Of a stretch of DNA of 64,000 nt, positions 20,176-31,989 are shown piece after piece. A model generated the notes under the pieces. It was not told where the DNA came from. It saw nothing but the letters and a program-made list of their open reading frames with translations, and did no database searches. Numbering within the stretch: position 1 is the first letter of the stretch; each line of letters starts with the position of its first letter. Origin of the DNA: Monodelphis domestica (lineage: Eukaryota > Chordata > Mammalia > Didelphimorphia > Didelphidae); contig NC_077235.1 of NCBI RefSeq assembly GCF_027887165.1, forward strand, positions 9,860,884 through 9,924,883, read 5' to 3'. Position numbers and translations under genes: made by a program.

Positions 20176-20389
20176 ATGCAGCTGATTCCTTTAAGGGTTC
20201 TTTCCCTCTCTAGAGTATGAATTCCTTGAACAATTTAACCAATGAGGAAAAAAATACATTGTAAAGTCAACAACTTGAAAGAGTTAAGAACTCTGATCAA
20301 TGCCCTGACTAACCGTGGCTCCCAAGCAGTTCAATACCCACCCCCCCTGCCAAGAGAGGGGATGGGCATTTTCAGACCTGGCTAATGCA

Positions 20390-20540
20390 GGCATTGATTT
20401 TGCTCATTGATGTATATTTGTTGTGAAGATTTTGTTTTTCTTTTTGTCAATGGGGGGTGGAGGGAAGAGTTAGGAAAAAAAATCTATTTTTGCTCATTGG
20501 AGAAACATAGCATTAAATTTAATAAGTAAATAAAATGCAT
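20390..20540 (+). mobile_element. Possible L1/HAL1 3'-end fragment
   Basis: TGTTTTTCTTTTTGTCAATG, GGGGGTGGAGGGAAGAGTTA and an A-rich end resemble the 3' end at 24770-24880. The family assignment is weak. Confidence 0.35.
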
Positions 20541-20714
20541 AGATGGGAACCGAAGGAAGTCCAGACAAGCAGGGAGTCAATCTGTTATACTTTTTTTTTT
20601 CTTTCAAGAAGAGAAGCAATATGAACATAGAGCTTCAGATAGAATCTCCTTTTGGGGTTGTGCTCTATGAATGGAAATACTCTTTTTGGGGTACATTCAA
20701 AATAAAGAAACATT

Positions 20715-22110
20715 TTTTTTTAAAATATGAGCACCTGGAAGGCAGGTGTTATCTCCTTTTTCTGTTTCTATTCCCACTGGTTGGCACAGAGTAAGCTCTT
20801 TATAAATGCTTTTCCATTCATTCAAATACTATCATGGAACTTGGTTAGAAAGCCAAATAAGGTTCTGAGGCACTGGCTGTTCCAACATATCCTACCTAAT
20901 GGTACACAAAGTCCCTCATCCTTCTTGGCTTCTTTACAGCCTTCAATACACGCTCCCCCTGCATATTTTCTCCTCTCTGGGTTTCTGATTCCCCTTGAAC
21001 CTATGAGGCCACTCCTCCGGCTCCATCGTTGATTCTTCTAGGTTACAACCCCTACACAGGGGTATCCCACAATGCTCTGTGTTGGGTCCTCTTTTCTTCT
21101 CCCCCTATACGATCTTGCTTGGTGATCTTGTCAGCTCCCCTAGGTACAATTATGATCTTTATTGATGATTCTCAGATCTCCTGATCTAGCCTTAGTCATA
21201 CTCCTCAGTTTTAGTTGGTATCTCAGACATGTCCAAAACAGAACCAATTCTCTTTCCTCTCCAACCCCTCGCCTCTTCTGAGCTTCTCGGACACTATAGA
21301 GCACAGTGTTTCGCCCAGTCACTCAGGGTCCTCACTTTGATCCATTCTACATATCTAATCAGTTGTCAAGTGTTATTGTTTCAACCTTCCCAACATTTCT
21401 CTGGCACCATCACCTTCCCTCTACTTAGAGAGCCATCACCCTGGGACAGGCCCTCATTGCCACACACCTAGATGATTGCAATCGTCAAATTCTAGTCAAA
21501 TTCCCTGCCTCAAGTTGCTGTCTACTTCAACCTACGCACCACTTAGCTACCAAAGTGATGTTCTTAAAGCATAATGGGTCTGACCACATCACCCTCAGCT
21601 CGATAATCTCCAGCAGCAACCTGTTACCTCCAGGATAAAATATACAAGTCCTTCAACTCAACCCTTTCTTATTTTCCCAGTCTTCCTCCACTTAATTCTC
21701 TTCCACTGATTTGATAATCCTGCAACACTGGCTTTCTGCTATTCCTCGAACACAATATGCCCTTTTCCTTGAGACCCCAGATGCCTTTTCACTGGCTGGC
21801 TCTTCCTCCTCACCTTTGCCTTTTGGCTTCCTGGGCTTCCTTCAGGTCCCAACTAAAGGCCTACCTTCTACAAGAAACCTTTTGAAGTCCTCATAAATAC
21901 TAGTGCCTTCCCTCTGACACTACCTCCAGTTTACCCTGTAGGTATCTTGTGTAGACACTGTTGCTTGCATGTTGTCTAGTTAGAATGGAAGCTCCTTGAA
22001 GGAGGGCACTGTTTATGCTTTTCTTCATATCCCTAGCATTTAGCATAGTGCCTGGCTCATGGTAAACACTTAAAATGCCTGTTACCTGGATGACTGACTG
22101 AATGACTGTT
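20715..22110 (+). mobile_element. L2 LINE: 3' scrap, then a 1.2-kb L2 copy with RT end and 3'UTR
   Basis: A short L2 3' end lies at 20715-20830. From about 20870, L2 RT-domain sequence reads in plus orientation (CAATGCTCTGTGTTGGGTCC, the QGSVLGP-type region near 21070-21100, then GATGATTCTCAGATCTCCTG). It continues through CCACATCACCCTCAGCTCGA, TTGGCTTCCTGGGCTTCCTT and GAAGCTCCTTGAAGGAGGGC to the end TAGCATAGTGCCTGGCTCAT. It is the longest L2 in the window, and all frames are broken. Confidence 0.8.
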
Positions 22111-22334
22111 TGAATACCCAGTACTGACAGAAGTCTTCATATGAGATTGAGCACTCTGACTTCTGGACTTGCTAACAATCCCTGGCTAAGACTCTTCACA
22201 GCTAGCCACTTCCTGCCTCCCTAAGATCAAGTTGGATGCTTGCCTTCCTGCAATAAATCTTCTTTATTATTGAAATGCCTGCTTTTGCCAATAATTTATA
22301 CTTTGTATTGAAATCCCCAGAATAGAACCTCAAA

Positions 22335-22500
22335 CACATACAATATCTCATTTGACTGGCCCAACTACCCAGTGAGATAGCTACTACTGGCATCATTATC
22401 TCCATTTTATAGAGGTGGACACTGAGGTTCAGAGATTTACCCAGAATCCCACAGCCAGGAAGTACCAGAGGCAGGATTCAGTCAGTCAGTCATTTCTTAA
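22335..22500 (+). mobile_element. MIR/THER-type SINE
   Basis: CTCATTTGACTGGCCCAACT, CCATTTTATAGAGGTGGACA, CTGAGGTTCAGAGATTTACC and CCACAGCCAGGAAGTACCAG, in order. Confidence 0.65.
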
Positions 22501-22789
22501 TCCTTTAGAGTCTGTGCTAGACTTCGGAGATAAAAATCCTATGAAGGAGGCCATTCCTATTATCATGGAGCTTTTATTCTGTTCACCTGGAACCAGGTCT
22601 CCTGATTCCTAGTGTGGTAACCTATACCCTATGGCTCCCTCCCACCCATGTAGGCACCGTTAGTGTGGTTCTTATTCTTCAGGATCTGCTTTCTTCACTG
22701 TGACTCATTTAATGCAATTCTTCCCATACCATCTTGAATTCTTTGATGTTCACAATTCCCAAGGTTCCAGTACCCTCTATGGATGGTTT

Positions 22790-23015
22790 AAGGGAGGGAT
22801 TACTCGCCTTTGTTTTGGCCATAGACCCCCTTTGGCAATCTGGAGAAACCCAGAGACACTTTCGTGGAATTCTTTAAAAAATAATAATTGAAAATGTTAA
22901 ATTTCAGTTAGAAGCTAGTGAAAATAAAGATGTATTTTCTCCTCATCCAAGTTAACAGACCTTCTGAAATCTATCTATAGACCCATGAGACCCTAGGTGA
23001 GGAACTCCTAAGTTC
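22790..23015 (+). mobile_element. Old hAT-like DNA transposon fragment
   Basis: GCCATAGACCCCCTTTGGCA, ATCTGGAGAAACCCAGAG, then AAATTTCAGTTAGAAGCTAG and TGAAAATAAAGATGTATTTT resemble a mammalian non-autonomous DNA repeat. The inner part recurs in the opposite orientation at about 62690-62840. The exact family is not fixed. Confidence 0.4.
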
Positions 23016-23019
23016 ACAG

Positions 23020-23860
23020 AGGACAGAGATGAGTTTCTCAGGATTTGCAAACGTAGACAGATTGCAGTCTGCATTGAGGATGAGAAGACTCAAAACAATG
23101 AGATTTCTCCTGTGCCACGTGACAATCCATCATAGCCACATCATAATACCCTTTGGTTAATTTGTTCCTTTTTCACGTTTTTCTGTTAGAAATGTTGCTG
23201 CTATGAGTATTTGTAATATAGTTATCTCTTTCCTTCCAGCAGACAAATGTTCCAAAGGGTTAAAGTCAGTTTTTTAAATTGTAAACTGCCTACATTGTTT
23301 GTTTCTTGGATCATGCCAACCAGGGAGTTTGTGCTCAAGTGTGATTAGGCATCTTGATCCTTGAACATGGTTACAGTCTGTTCTCAGGATAAAAAAGAAA
23401 TCTTGTAGATCTCTTAGTGTTCTGCCACTGATGTCACAGGCGGGGAATATTGAGGCAAAGAAATGATGAGTGACTTATCTAGCTCCAAATTTCTGAGTCC
23501 AAGAAAGAATTAATGGTATGCAGGAATCCTTAATTAAACTATGACTCTTCCAAAATAGATTGGGTTAATAATTAGAAAGCTTAAATTAAAAAAAGGCACC
23601 CAATGAGCCTGGATGATGTATCACTTTGTCAAGTACTGATTATGATCTATTTATATTTATTTTAAAAACAACAGTTACAGAATTTGAGTTTTATAGTATC
23701 TCTTTTCACATTTCTTCTATACAGCATGTACAACCATTCAGCCGTTTTTCAAGGTACTTGATAGCACCAGTCAATTTGTGATCATACCAAATTAACAAAT
23801 TCTCCATGTAGTCTCAGACTTTCACATGCACACAGACACATACACACACACACACACATA
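23020..23860. other. Unassigned AT-rich stretch
   Basis: I see no gene or clear repeat. It ends in a short (CA)n run, about 23827-23860. Confidence 0.4.
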
Positions 23861-24510
23861 GTGCATTGCGTTTCTAAAAACATATCACTCTATTATGCCC
23901 AAAGGGCTTTAAAAGACTGTGTGCCTTTTGATCCAGCAATACTACCACTAGTATTCATAGCTGCACTTTTTGTGGTAGCCAAAAAATGGGAAAATGAAGG
24001 GATGCCCTTTGATTGGAAAATGGCTGAACAAATTGTGGTATAGGATGGTGATGGAATACTATTGTGCTATAAGGAATGATGAATTGATGGATTTCTATAG
24101 GAATTGGAAAGACCTCCATGAGTTGATACAGAATGAAAGGAGCAGAACCAGGAGAACACTGTATACAGTAACTGAAACTTTGTAATTGACTTTTCTACCA
24201 ATAGCATTGCAATGATGAAGGACAATCCCAACGGACTTGTGAGAAAGAACTGTGGGAGTAGAAACGCAGAAGAAAAACAGTCAATCTATCACTTGTTTAT
24301 ATGGGTATATGATTTGGGGTTTTGATTTTAAAAGATTATTACAAAAATGAATAATATGGAAATAGATATTGAGTGATAATACATGTATAACCCAGTAGAA
24401 TTGCTAGCCAGCTCCAGAAGTGGGGAGGGAAGAGAGGAGGGAGAGAACATGAATCATGTAACCTTGGAAAAATACTTAAGAAAAATAAAAAATAAAGGTT
24501 AAAAAACAAA
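23861..24510 (+). mobile_element. L1 ORF2 C-terminal end and 3'UTR
   Basis: The frame reads KDCVPFDPAILPL, FIAALFVVAKKWENEGMPFDWKM and MEYYCAIRNDELMDFYRNW, then ERSRTRRTLYTVTETL. These match the C terminus of the ORF2p at 41.8-42.1 kb, with a frameshift near 24000. The 3'UTR follows (ATGATTTGGGGTTTTGATTT, GGGAGGGAAGAGAGGAGGGA) to an A-rich end near 24510. It is a 5'-truncated copy. Confidence 0.8.
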
Positions 24511-24559
24511 ATTTTATCATTCTCACTTAAGGAGATATGGGGATATGATGCAAGCTAGA

Positions 24560-24890
24560 TAGTCAGGAATGCCCAGAGGGCAATACATAATGGTATTTTT
24601 CAGCTTTGTGCTCACAACAGGACAGGGAAAGTCCAAAGTGTCTTATGAGTGAATGCTGATATGCAACTCCTGATAGAGAACTGATGGACACATAGTACAG
24701 AATGAGACTTTTTTTTTCTTGGATGTGGCCAATGAAAGGATTTGCTACATTTAACTAAACCTGTTTATAGAAAGGGTTTTGTTTTTCTTTCTTTCTTAAT
24801 TGGGGGTTGGAGGTTGAAAGTGGGAGGGGAAAAATGGAAATCTTAAAATAAAATTTAATTATTAAAAAAGGAAATTCTAACAAACTACCA
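24560..24890 (+). mobile_element. L1/HAL1-type 3'-end fragment
   Basis: GAGAACTGATGGACACATAG, TTTTTTTTCTTGGATGTGGC and TTAATTGGGGGTTGGAGGTT, with an A-rich end at 24870, resemble a non-autonomous marsupial L1-derived 3' end. It is weakly assigned. Confidence 0.4.
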
Positions 24891-24894
24891 AAAA

Positions 24895-25150
24895 GTACTT
24901 CATAGAGATGTAAAAAATAACAATAATAAAATTATTATAATGAAGATATAATTATGTATAATATTATGTGTTATATAAATTATAATAAATATATAAATAA
25001 AATTATAATTATTATTATTAAATGAATAAAAATTAACTTGGAAGGACAAAAAGTAAAAAATATCAAAGGAATTATTGAAAAAAAAATGAAGGGAAGTGAC
25101 CCTGCTGTACCAGATCTCCAGCTGTATTCAAAAGCCTTCATGACTCTTGA
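24895..25150 (+). mobile_element. AT-rich sequence and a short L1 ORF2 fragment
   Basis: 24900-25020 is AT-rich low-complexity sequence. From about 25025 AACTTGGAAGGACAAAAAGT, ATATCAAAGGAATTATTGAA and CCTGCTGTACCAGATCTCCA correspond to the L1 ORF2 segment near 40855-40950. The rest to 25850 holds nothing that I recognise; a 106-codon open frame at 25415-25735 has no family. Confidence 0.5.
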
Positions 25151-25848
25151 AACAAATTGCTCTCATCCACTCATTCCGATTGGTGAAGTCATACCATTCA
25201 TGGGGTAGACAGCCCCCTAGATCATTGCTGTGGAATAAAATGACAACAATAAATCCTTGACTTTCCTGAGGTATGCAAGCTTGCTGTGCTTATGATAGAA
25301 AGATCCTAGAAAAATCCCATTAGGTGGTGCAGGTGACAAGAGGCAAGGACTAGGTGTGGATGGTGGGGCATTGGAGTTAGTATAAACTGGATAAGGGGAC
25401 AGAAGAAGATCCCTGTGATTTTAATGGGGAATCATCATCTCATGCTAGGAGGCAGGGTTTACTATGAAATGATGAGCTACCCAGCAGTTCAACAGCTCTT
25501 AGCTAAAGGTAGCGGACACATCTCTATTGTCCTCTTTATCAAGTGGCAGATAGCAGGGGATTTCAGAAGGAATGACAAGATGTGGAGGGAAGAGACATTC
25601 ATATTCGAAAAGGCTTCACATCTGAAGAGTTTGTGGCCTGGCACCTTGGGGAGAGCAGAACTGAGATGTCCTAACAGGTGTTGGAATGGAAGGAAGTGTT
25701 GGAGGTTATATATGTATACGATTGTTTGTTGGTAGCTTATATCTTTGACCTCTTCTCCTTTTCAATCTGATTTAGCCTTCAGCCCCTTTCCCATGCCTCA
25801 GATACCTATCACTTTGATATCTGCCACCTCCTGACATGGACTTTTCTT

Positions 25849-25896
<48 letters not shown>
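25849..25896. repeat. (TG)n(AG)n microsatellite
   Basis: A TG run followed directly by an AG run, about 48 bp in total. Confidence 0.95.
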
Positions 25897-25909
25897 TTAC
25901 CACATCAAC

Positions 25910-26075
25910 TTTCTTTTTCTTAATTTTATTTTTTCTCAATTACATATAAAAACAATTTTTCAAATTTGCCTTTAAAATTTTTGAGTTCCAAATTCTTTCT
26001 CTCTCCCCCTCTTGAGATGACAAGTGATTTGCTATAGATCATGCATGTAAAGTAAGGACATGGACATTTCTGTAA
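25910..26075 (-). mobile_element. L1 3'-end fragment, antisense
   Basis: TTTTCTCAATTACATATAAA, CAAATTTGCCTTTAAAATTT and TTGAGTTCCAAATTCTTTCT are the reverse complement of a marsupial L1 3' tail. Beyond this, to about 26920, I see nothing clear apart from a MIR-like scrap at 26775-26880. Confidence 0.55.
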
Positions 26076-26929
26076 CCTTGACAGCTTTCCACGAGGTTAT
26101 CCCTCCTTCTCAGGATTTCTTAGCTTCATTTCCCTGGCTATACCCTAGTCTTTCCGAATGGCCAGGATACCTGCTGATGTTTGTCACCCATCTGAGGAAA
26201 CCAGCCTGCTAAGCCAATTTAGTGGAAACTGGCAGAAAATACTCTTTCAAATGCAGTGATCAAGCTGAATTGGGGACTTAAAAAGCAAAAGAATTTAAAA
26301 TTCAGCACTGAGTTGCTCAGAGTATTCTAAAATTCAACTGTATTTTTAGTAAATTTTCTGAAAATTTAAGAAATTAATTTCCTTTTTAACCTTATCTTCC
26401 TAGTTATTTAATTGAGATCGTTTTAAAGAAAAGAGAAGGAAAGATGGAAAAGGGAGCTCTTACCTGGACATCTAGCAGCTGGTCATGTGCTCTTGCCAAC
26501 CAGGGCACAGGATTGAATGACGGGTATAGGCCAACCTGAAATCAATCCCACAATTCAGACAAAACTTGTTTGTTCTCAATTACAGGCTATAAGCTTTCTG
26601 CCACCAAAAGAGTCATTGGGAAATTCAGAAAATAATCTCAATATTAGAGATTAATTTTGCAAGAGCCTCTCAGGGACTAGATAATTTGGCAGAAGCAGTC
26701 ATTCTAACTTTGGACCTTTGCCAGAACTTTCAGGTCCTTCTCTCCTGCCATATAGACAGGCTATTGACAAAATTGCATCTTTATGTTAGTAACATAAACT
26801 TACATTTGTAGGAGCCATTAAGAGGTTTCCTCCTTCATCAGATCGTGACGTCATCCTTGAGATAGGAAAGGTAGGTAGCACATTAGCAATCTATTCTCCA
26901 AGAATACTTACATTTTATTTTTTTTAGTT

Positions 26930-27135
26930 TTTAGTTTTTTAAACTCTCACCTTCTGTCTTAGAATCAATAGGATGTATTGGTTCCAAGACAGAAGAGCAG
27001 TAAGAATTAGGCAATGGGGGTTAAGTGACTTGCCCAGGGTTATACAGCTCTAGGAAGTGTCTGAGGTCAGGTTTGAACCCAGGACCTCCTATCTCTAGTC
27101 CTGGCTGTCAATCCACTGAGTCACCCAGCTGCTCC
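26930..27135 (-). mobile_element. tRNA-derived marsupial SINE, copy 3
   Basis: Minus orientation: TTTTTTAAACTCTCACCTTC, GGCAATGGGGGTTAAGTGAC, CCCAGGACCTCCTATCTCTA and CTGTCAATCCACTGAGTCAC. It is more diverged than the copies at 2.5, 19.1 and 47.0 kb. Confidence 0.85.
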
Positions 27136-27194
27136 AATATTTGTGTTTTTTAACTGAGCCACTAGAAACCACCAAACCTTCATGACCAAAGGAA

Positions 27195-27425
27195 TGGATC
27201 TCTTTGGGCAGTGGTGTGTTTTGTTGGGCTTGTATTCTGGAAAAACCAAGTTCTAATGTTGCCTCTGAAATTTACTAATTTTTAGCCTTGAGCAAGTCAC
27301 ATTGCCCTTCTAAGCAATTTTCTCCTCTATAAAATTGGCTTAATCATGGTAGTTCCTAACCTACATGGATTCTTGTGAGATGTAGAAGAGGTTTATTCAC
27401 CAACATTATGTCGTTCAGAATGCTT
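27195..27425 (+). mobile_element. CORE-SINE (MIR/MAR-type), diverged
   Basis: TTGGGCAGTGGTGTGTTTTG, CCTTGAGCAAGTCACATTGC, CCTCTATAAAATTGGCTTAA and GGATTCTTGTGAGATGTAGA follow the family order. Confidence 0.55.
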
Positions 27426-27839
27426 TGTAAGAGGTAAAGAGGTTACTATTCAAACACCAGGTGTTATTATTACTAGTCACATCATGATAAGCAAGGAGAC
27501 CCAATTTATTCACTGTACAACCATTTATTAAGGGCATTATATGTAAAAAGTACTGTACTAGGTAGGCATTGGGGGAAGAGCAAAAATGATCATTGAGGAC
27601 CTTGAGACTAGGAATTAGCGAATCACTCATTTTCTCTTTGGAGCAGGAACCAATCAGTAACCAACCTCCAAGCAATGGTCAGTCTCTAGGGTTAACCTAC
27701 AAAATAGCCAATTGCTCTGCCTCCCATATCCTGATCTTCAATCTTTAATGGGTAACCTGCAGTCTTCCTGGGGAGTTGATCCTTAGGTCATGAGCAGTAC
27801 TAGCTCACAATGTACAGTAGAATATAGAGTGGACATCCT

Positions 27840-27965
27840 CCCCATTAGAGTCTGAACTCTTTGTGAGCAGGAACTATCAAGCCTTTCTTTGTATCCCCAG
27901 CAATTAGCATAATGCCTGGCACATAGTAGGTGTTTAATAAATGCTAATTGACTAACTGACCTAGT
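27840..27965 (+). mobile_element. L2 3'-end fragment
   Basis: GAGTCTGAACTCTTTGTGAG, TTGTATCCCCAGCAATTAGC, ATAATGCCTGGCACATAGTA and GGTGTTTAATAAATGCTAAT form the diagnostic L2 3' end. Confidence 0.8.
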
Positions 27966-28620
27966 CTCACTCAGCTAAGCTTTCTATGTGGCCTGCAACA
28001 AACAAAAACCAGTGTCTAGTGGGATGGCTTTGTAAATTTGAATCACTATCAGCTAACAGTAGAAACTGAAATTAATAGGATGAAAATGAAAATGAGGAGT
28101 CTTTAAAGATGGGTCCTTGCTTCCTCATTGGAAATAATTATTGAAAACCCTGAGCTGTGTCCTGCTAAGTGTTTAGATGTCCTGGGGTCAGAGGAAAGAA
28201 ATACTGGGATAAGGGGGAACTGGACTCTGGCCAACATACATCATGGTGGGTCACTGAGGGATGGAGAGCAGGCAGAGATGGAGAAAGGAGTAAAATATTC
28301 TGTTACAAAGACTCACTTCATCCTTACACAGTCACAGTCTAGCCTGGGTAGATCCTTCAGAGCTCTAAGTGGCTGGCCAGCATCCCCTGGCTCTTGATAG
28401 GTGTGTCACCATCTTTTTCACATCCCCAGGATGGAGTGCCCAGCTGGTGATTCCTGTAGAGAAGAAAGGCCCCCACAGCATCCCCCCCTGGCCCAGCATT
28501 GTTGGTCAGAGCCTAGGAAGGAAACATCTGTAGCTTTTATGGGTGTGTGCTCGAGCCCCCAGACCCCATCATAGGTATCTTCAGGCCTCTCATATGTGAA
28601 AGGTAACAGATTTTTCTACT
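27966..28620. other. Unassigned stretch
   Basis: No repeat or gene is recognised. An 89-codon open frame at 28128-28397 has no family resemblance. Confidence 0.4.
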
Positions 28621-28624
28621 TGAC

Positions 28625-28865
28625 TCTAAAGGGTAGAAAGAATCATGAGCAGTGGGTGGGTGTTGCAAGGAGGCAAAGTTAAACTGGATATCAAGCAAAC
28701 TTCCTCATGTTTAGAGCTGTCCCAAATTAGAATGGGCTGCCTCAGGAGGTAGTGGGAGCCCCTTTTGGAGACCTTCAAGTAGTGGCTTGAGACTACTTGT
28801 CAGCTATAGTATAGGGAGGATGGCTTCTGGGGTCTCTCCTGACTCTCAAATTTTGTGATCTCTAC
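28625..28865 (+). mobile_element. L3/CR1-type LINE 3' end
   Basis: CAAGCAAACTTCCTCATGTT, TAGAGCTGTCCCAAATTAGA, ATGGGCTGCCTCAGGAGGTA, GGAGACCTTCAAGTAGTGGC and a GGGGTCTCTCCTGACTCT end follow the CR1/L3 3' consensus shared by birds and mammals. Confidence 0.75.
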
Positions 28866-28934
28866 TCAAATGATCATGTGTGTACTTATCTGTTGACAGA
28901 CTGTATCTGCTGCACATCATTCACACATACATCT

Positions 28935-29040
28935 TCCATGTCTAGTAGAATTTAAACTTCTTGATCTTGTCTTTATATCCCCAGCATCCAGCACAGTGCT
29001 TTGCACATGGTAGGTGCTTAATGAATATACCTTGGCTTGG
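28935..29040 (+). mobile_element. L2 3'-end fragment
   Basis: TATATCCCCAGCATCCAGCA, CAGTGCTTTGCACATGGTAG and GTGCTTAATGAATA form the L2 3' end. From here to about 29950 no gene or repeat is clear. Confidence 0.75.
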
Positions 29041-29944
29041 CTTGGATTACTTCAGGATGGAGATCTCCTAGGATACCATGGAAACATGTGATATAGGCAG
29101 TTAGTTTACATGAGGGTTTCAGAATGAGAGATGCCATTGTCTTTGGATGAAGGATCTGTTATAGGGACAGAAGGCAGAAATAGACAAGGACAGTCCTAGG
29201 AAGGTAAGGGCTAATCAAAGTTAGGATGTTCCCATGCCCTCTAACTTTGTTCTATATCAGTCCCTCACCAAAGGCTACCATCTTCCCCTTGAGCTTATCA
29301 GATGTATCTCCTCCAAGAGCTCTAACTTCATTCTCCTCCAGAGAATACAAGCCTCTAGCTATCATTCTTACCATGGCCCTGGTTCTCTGCCTTCCCAATC
29401 TCTCTCTTGCCCTATAGGGTTCTTGCACCAACATTGCCAAACTCACCTCTCCAATCTAGGCCTTGGTTTACAGAGAAGTTGGATTTATTTCTGTAACCAC
29501 TGATGACAGGCTGGTGATGACAGAAGGAAGGGATAGAGGAAAAGGAGGTCAAATGAGGCCAAGGTTTAAAAATAACAAAAGAAAGGAGTGGTCACCACTC
29601 AAATGTCTCCAGGATGACAAGGGTTCAAGTCTGGGCGGTTACATTGGATAAGTAGGCCTATGGCCCAGTTACACAGTAGTACAGGACTTGGACTTGGACT
29701 CAGGTTTGAGTGTGCTGTGAAACTCTGCTTCTGGCCAGCAAGGGAGGCAGGCCTAATGGGGCCTAAGTGTAGGAGTCCTCAGGGAAACTCGTTAAACACC
29801 CAAGCGGAAGATATGACCTTACAGAAGGGGTTAAAGGATAGAGAAGATAGTGTAGTCTCTCTCACTTTCATGCAGGACCCTGATGCTATCTATACCAGAC
29901 TTGTAGAAACAAGTTTCTTTGCACTATGAAATTTTCTACAGACC

Positions 29945-30120
29945 ATCAAATTCTACCTGGAGTGGAAGGATAAAAAAGAAAAGCAAGCAATTCTATCTGG
30001 TTATGTCACTCATCAGCTTAAAACCTTTAGAAAAGTGATTGCCTATTGCCTACCAAAGAAAATCCGGCCTCCTTAACCTGTGATTCAAGGTCCACTACAA
30101 TCAGGTACCTTCCATAGTTG
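29945..30120 (+). mobile_element. Probable L2 fragment
   Basis: TGTCACTCATCAGCTTAAAA, CAAAGAAAATCCGGCCTCCT and TGATTCAAGGTCCACTACAA resemble L2 downstream of RT. The assignment is moderate. Confidence 0.4.
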
Positions 30121-30127
30121 CTAAGTT

Positions 30128-30350
30128 CCACCAGAGAGGAGCTACCCATGGTTCTCAATCCCTATTATGAAGTCATGGAATCCAGCTCCAAACACATAAC
30201 AGCAACCATGGTTCACATTTATATTGTATTTTAAGATTCACAAAACATTTTACAAATGTGATTCTTATGAGAACTACATGTGATCCTTGGGGCATTACAG
30301 TAACAATAACAGTCTACACTCACTTGTGTTCTACAGAAATGGAATGTCCA
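30128..30350 (+). repeat. Direct repeat unit A, copy 1
   Basis: Shared landmarks with the copy at 32684-32905 include TCCCTATTATGAAG, ATTGTATTTTAAG, GAGAACTAC.TGTGATCC and GTGTTCTACAGAAATGGAAT, in the same order and spacing. Part of it (TATTGTATTTTAAGATTCAC) is MIR/THER-like, but the similarity extends beyond that on both sides. Confidence 0.75.
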
Positions 30351-30484
30351 CTGGGGCATAAGCTATCCTCTCTCCTCATTGGGTCTGGATTCTCATTATT
30401 CCCTATCCTTGCATGGAATGACTTCCTCACTTTCACCTGTAGTAGTCCTATTCTTCTTTTAGAGTACCTGTGGTCCATGGAATC

Positions 30485-30625
30485 CCCTCAAGGATCTGCT
30501 ATTTACTACCTGTGTCACCTTGAGCTAGTCACTTCAAATGTCTGGGCCTTGGTGTCCTCATCTTTAAAATGAGAGGGCTAAATTTGGTGACCTTTAAAGT
30601 CCCTTTCAGCTCCAAATCTAGGCTC
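30485..30625 (+). mobile_element. CORE-SINE fragment
   Basis: CTATTTACTACCTGTGTCAC, CTTGAGCTAGTCACTTCAAA, CATCTTTAAAATGAGAGGGC and CCCTTTCAGCTCCAAATCTA are typical. A further fragment is at 30795-30885. Confidence 0.7.
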
Positions 30626-30992
30626 CAAGCATCCCTGCCTACCCACAAGACCAGTTTCCTGTCTCCTCTCACCACAGGATGGCACCCTAGCCTCAACTGC
30701 ACAACAAGCTACCCCATAGAGTAGAAGCCATTCCTTTTCTTCCAGTTTAGTGCCTTTCCTAGTTGGTTTTGATCTCAAGTGGTAGGGTGCACAATGTAGA
30801 TAAAGAGACAAACTTGGTTTCAGGAAAATCCACTTTCAGATTCTGCTCTGGATACTTGCTATATGGCCCTGGGTAAGTCACCTGGAGTGATTTGTGATTT
30901 AATCAACAAATTTCAGAAATCATGTTCACAGAAGTGGCAAGTTCAATAGTAGTTAAAGGCTTTGGAGAAGTACAGAATGATGAAGCCTGGGA

Positions 30993-31184
30993 TTTTTAAA
31001 CCCTTACTTTTAAACCAATACTGTGTATTGGTTCCAAGGCAGAAGAGTGGTAAGGGCTAGGCAATGGGGGTTAAGTGACTTGCTCAGGGTCACACAGCTG
31101 GGGAGTGTCTGAGGCCAGATTGGAACCCAAGACCTCCCATCTTTGGGCCTGGCTCTCAATCCACTGAGCCACCCAGCTGCCCCC
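30993..31184 (-). mobile_element. tRNA-derived marsupial SINE, copy 4
   Basis: Minus orientation, from TTTTTAAACCCTTAC through GGCAATGGGGGTTAAGTGAC to CTCAATCCACTGAGCCACCC and AGCTGCCCCC. Confidence 0.92.
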
Positions 31185-31343
31185 TGTAGATGACTTTCTA
31201 AAGAAGTTTAGCAAAGAAGTTTAAGAGAAATATAGGGGGGAAGGTCAGCTCAAGTGAAGCTTTTTTAAGGACCAGGAAAACATGAATGTGTTTGTAGGCA
31301 GCATGGAAGGAGTCAGATAAAGATAAATTGGAGATGAGGGGAA

Positions 31344-31445
<102 letters not shown>

Positions 31446-31989
31446 CAGCATAACAAAGGCAATCTGCTGGAGAGGAGGGATCCTGCCCAGGCAGGTAGGA
31501 TTTGTTTCCCATGCTTGAGGTTACAGTAGTCAGCTTGGATACTGGGATTCTCCAAATAGAAGAAATGTGGTGGGTAGGAAGGAGTTCATAAAGGATCAAG
31601 AGTAGGAGTAAAGGGTTGGGAGAGTATTAGGTGGGAGGAGTGGGCTAGGAAAGAGAGTCTCTTGGTCAGATATCTATTAGACTAGAAAGGAACAAATACA
31701 ATTTGACCACAACAATTTAGAAAATCCTCAGAACTGCTCTGGTGTATACTCAAAGGAAGAAGAATTTGAAACAAGTGCTATGAAAGTAGGTTAAGTGTAG
31801 GCTGGGGGCCTGCTGAATAGGCCTGGCAGCAAAGACAAGGTTACATGTTAGACTTCAAGATTGCATCAGCTGATAGAGAAGACAGTCTTCTCTTTCTAAA
31901 AGATCCCAGGCAGATGACTTCCCCAGAGCCTTATAACTCTGTCCTGTACTGCCTAGACATAGAAGCATTCTCTCAAACACAGAGAGAAG

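Noticed and set aside
25415-25735. 106-codon plus-strand open frame
   Set aside because: No family resemblance, no neighbouring splice-linked exon; probably chance in an old unassigned stretch.
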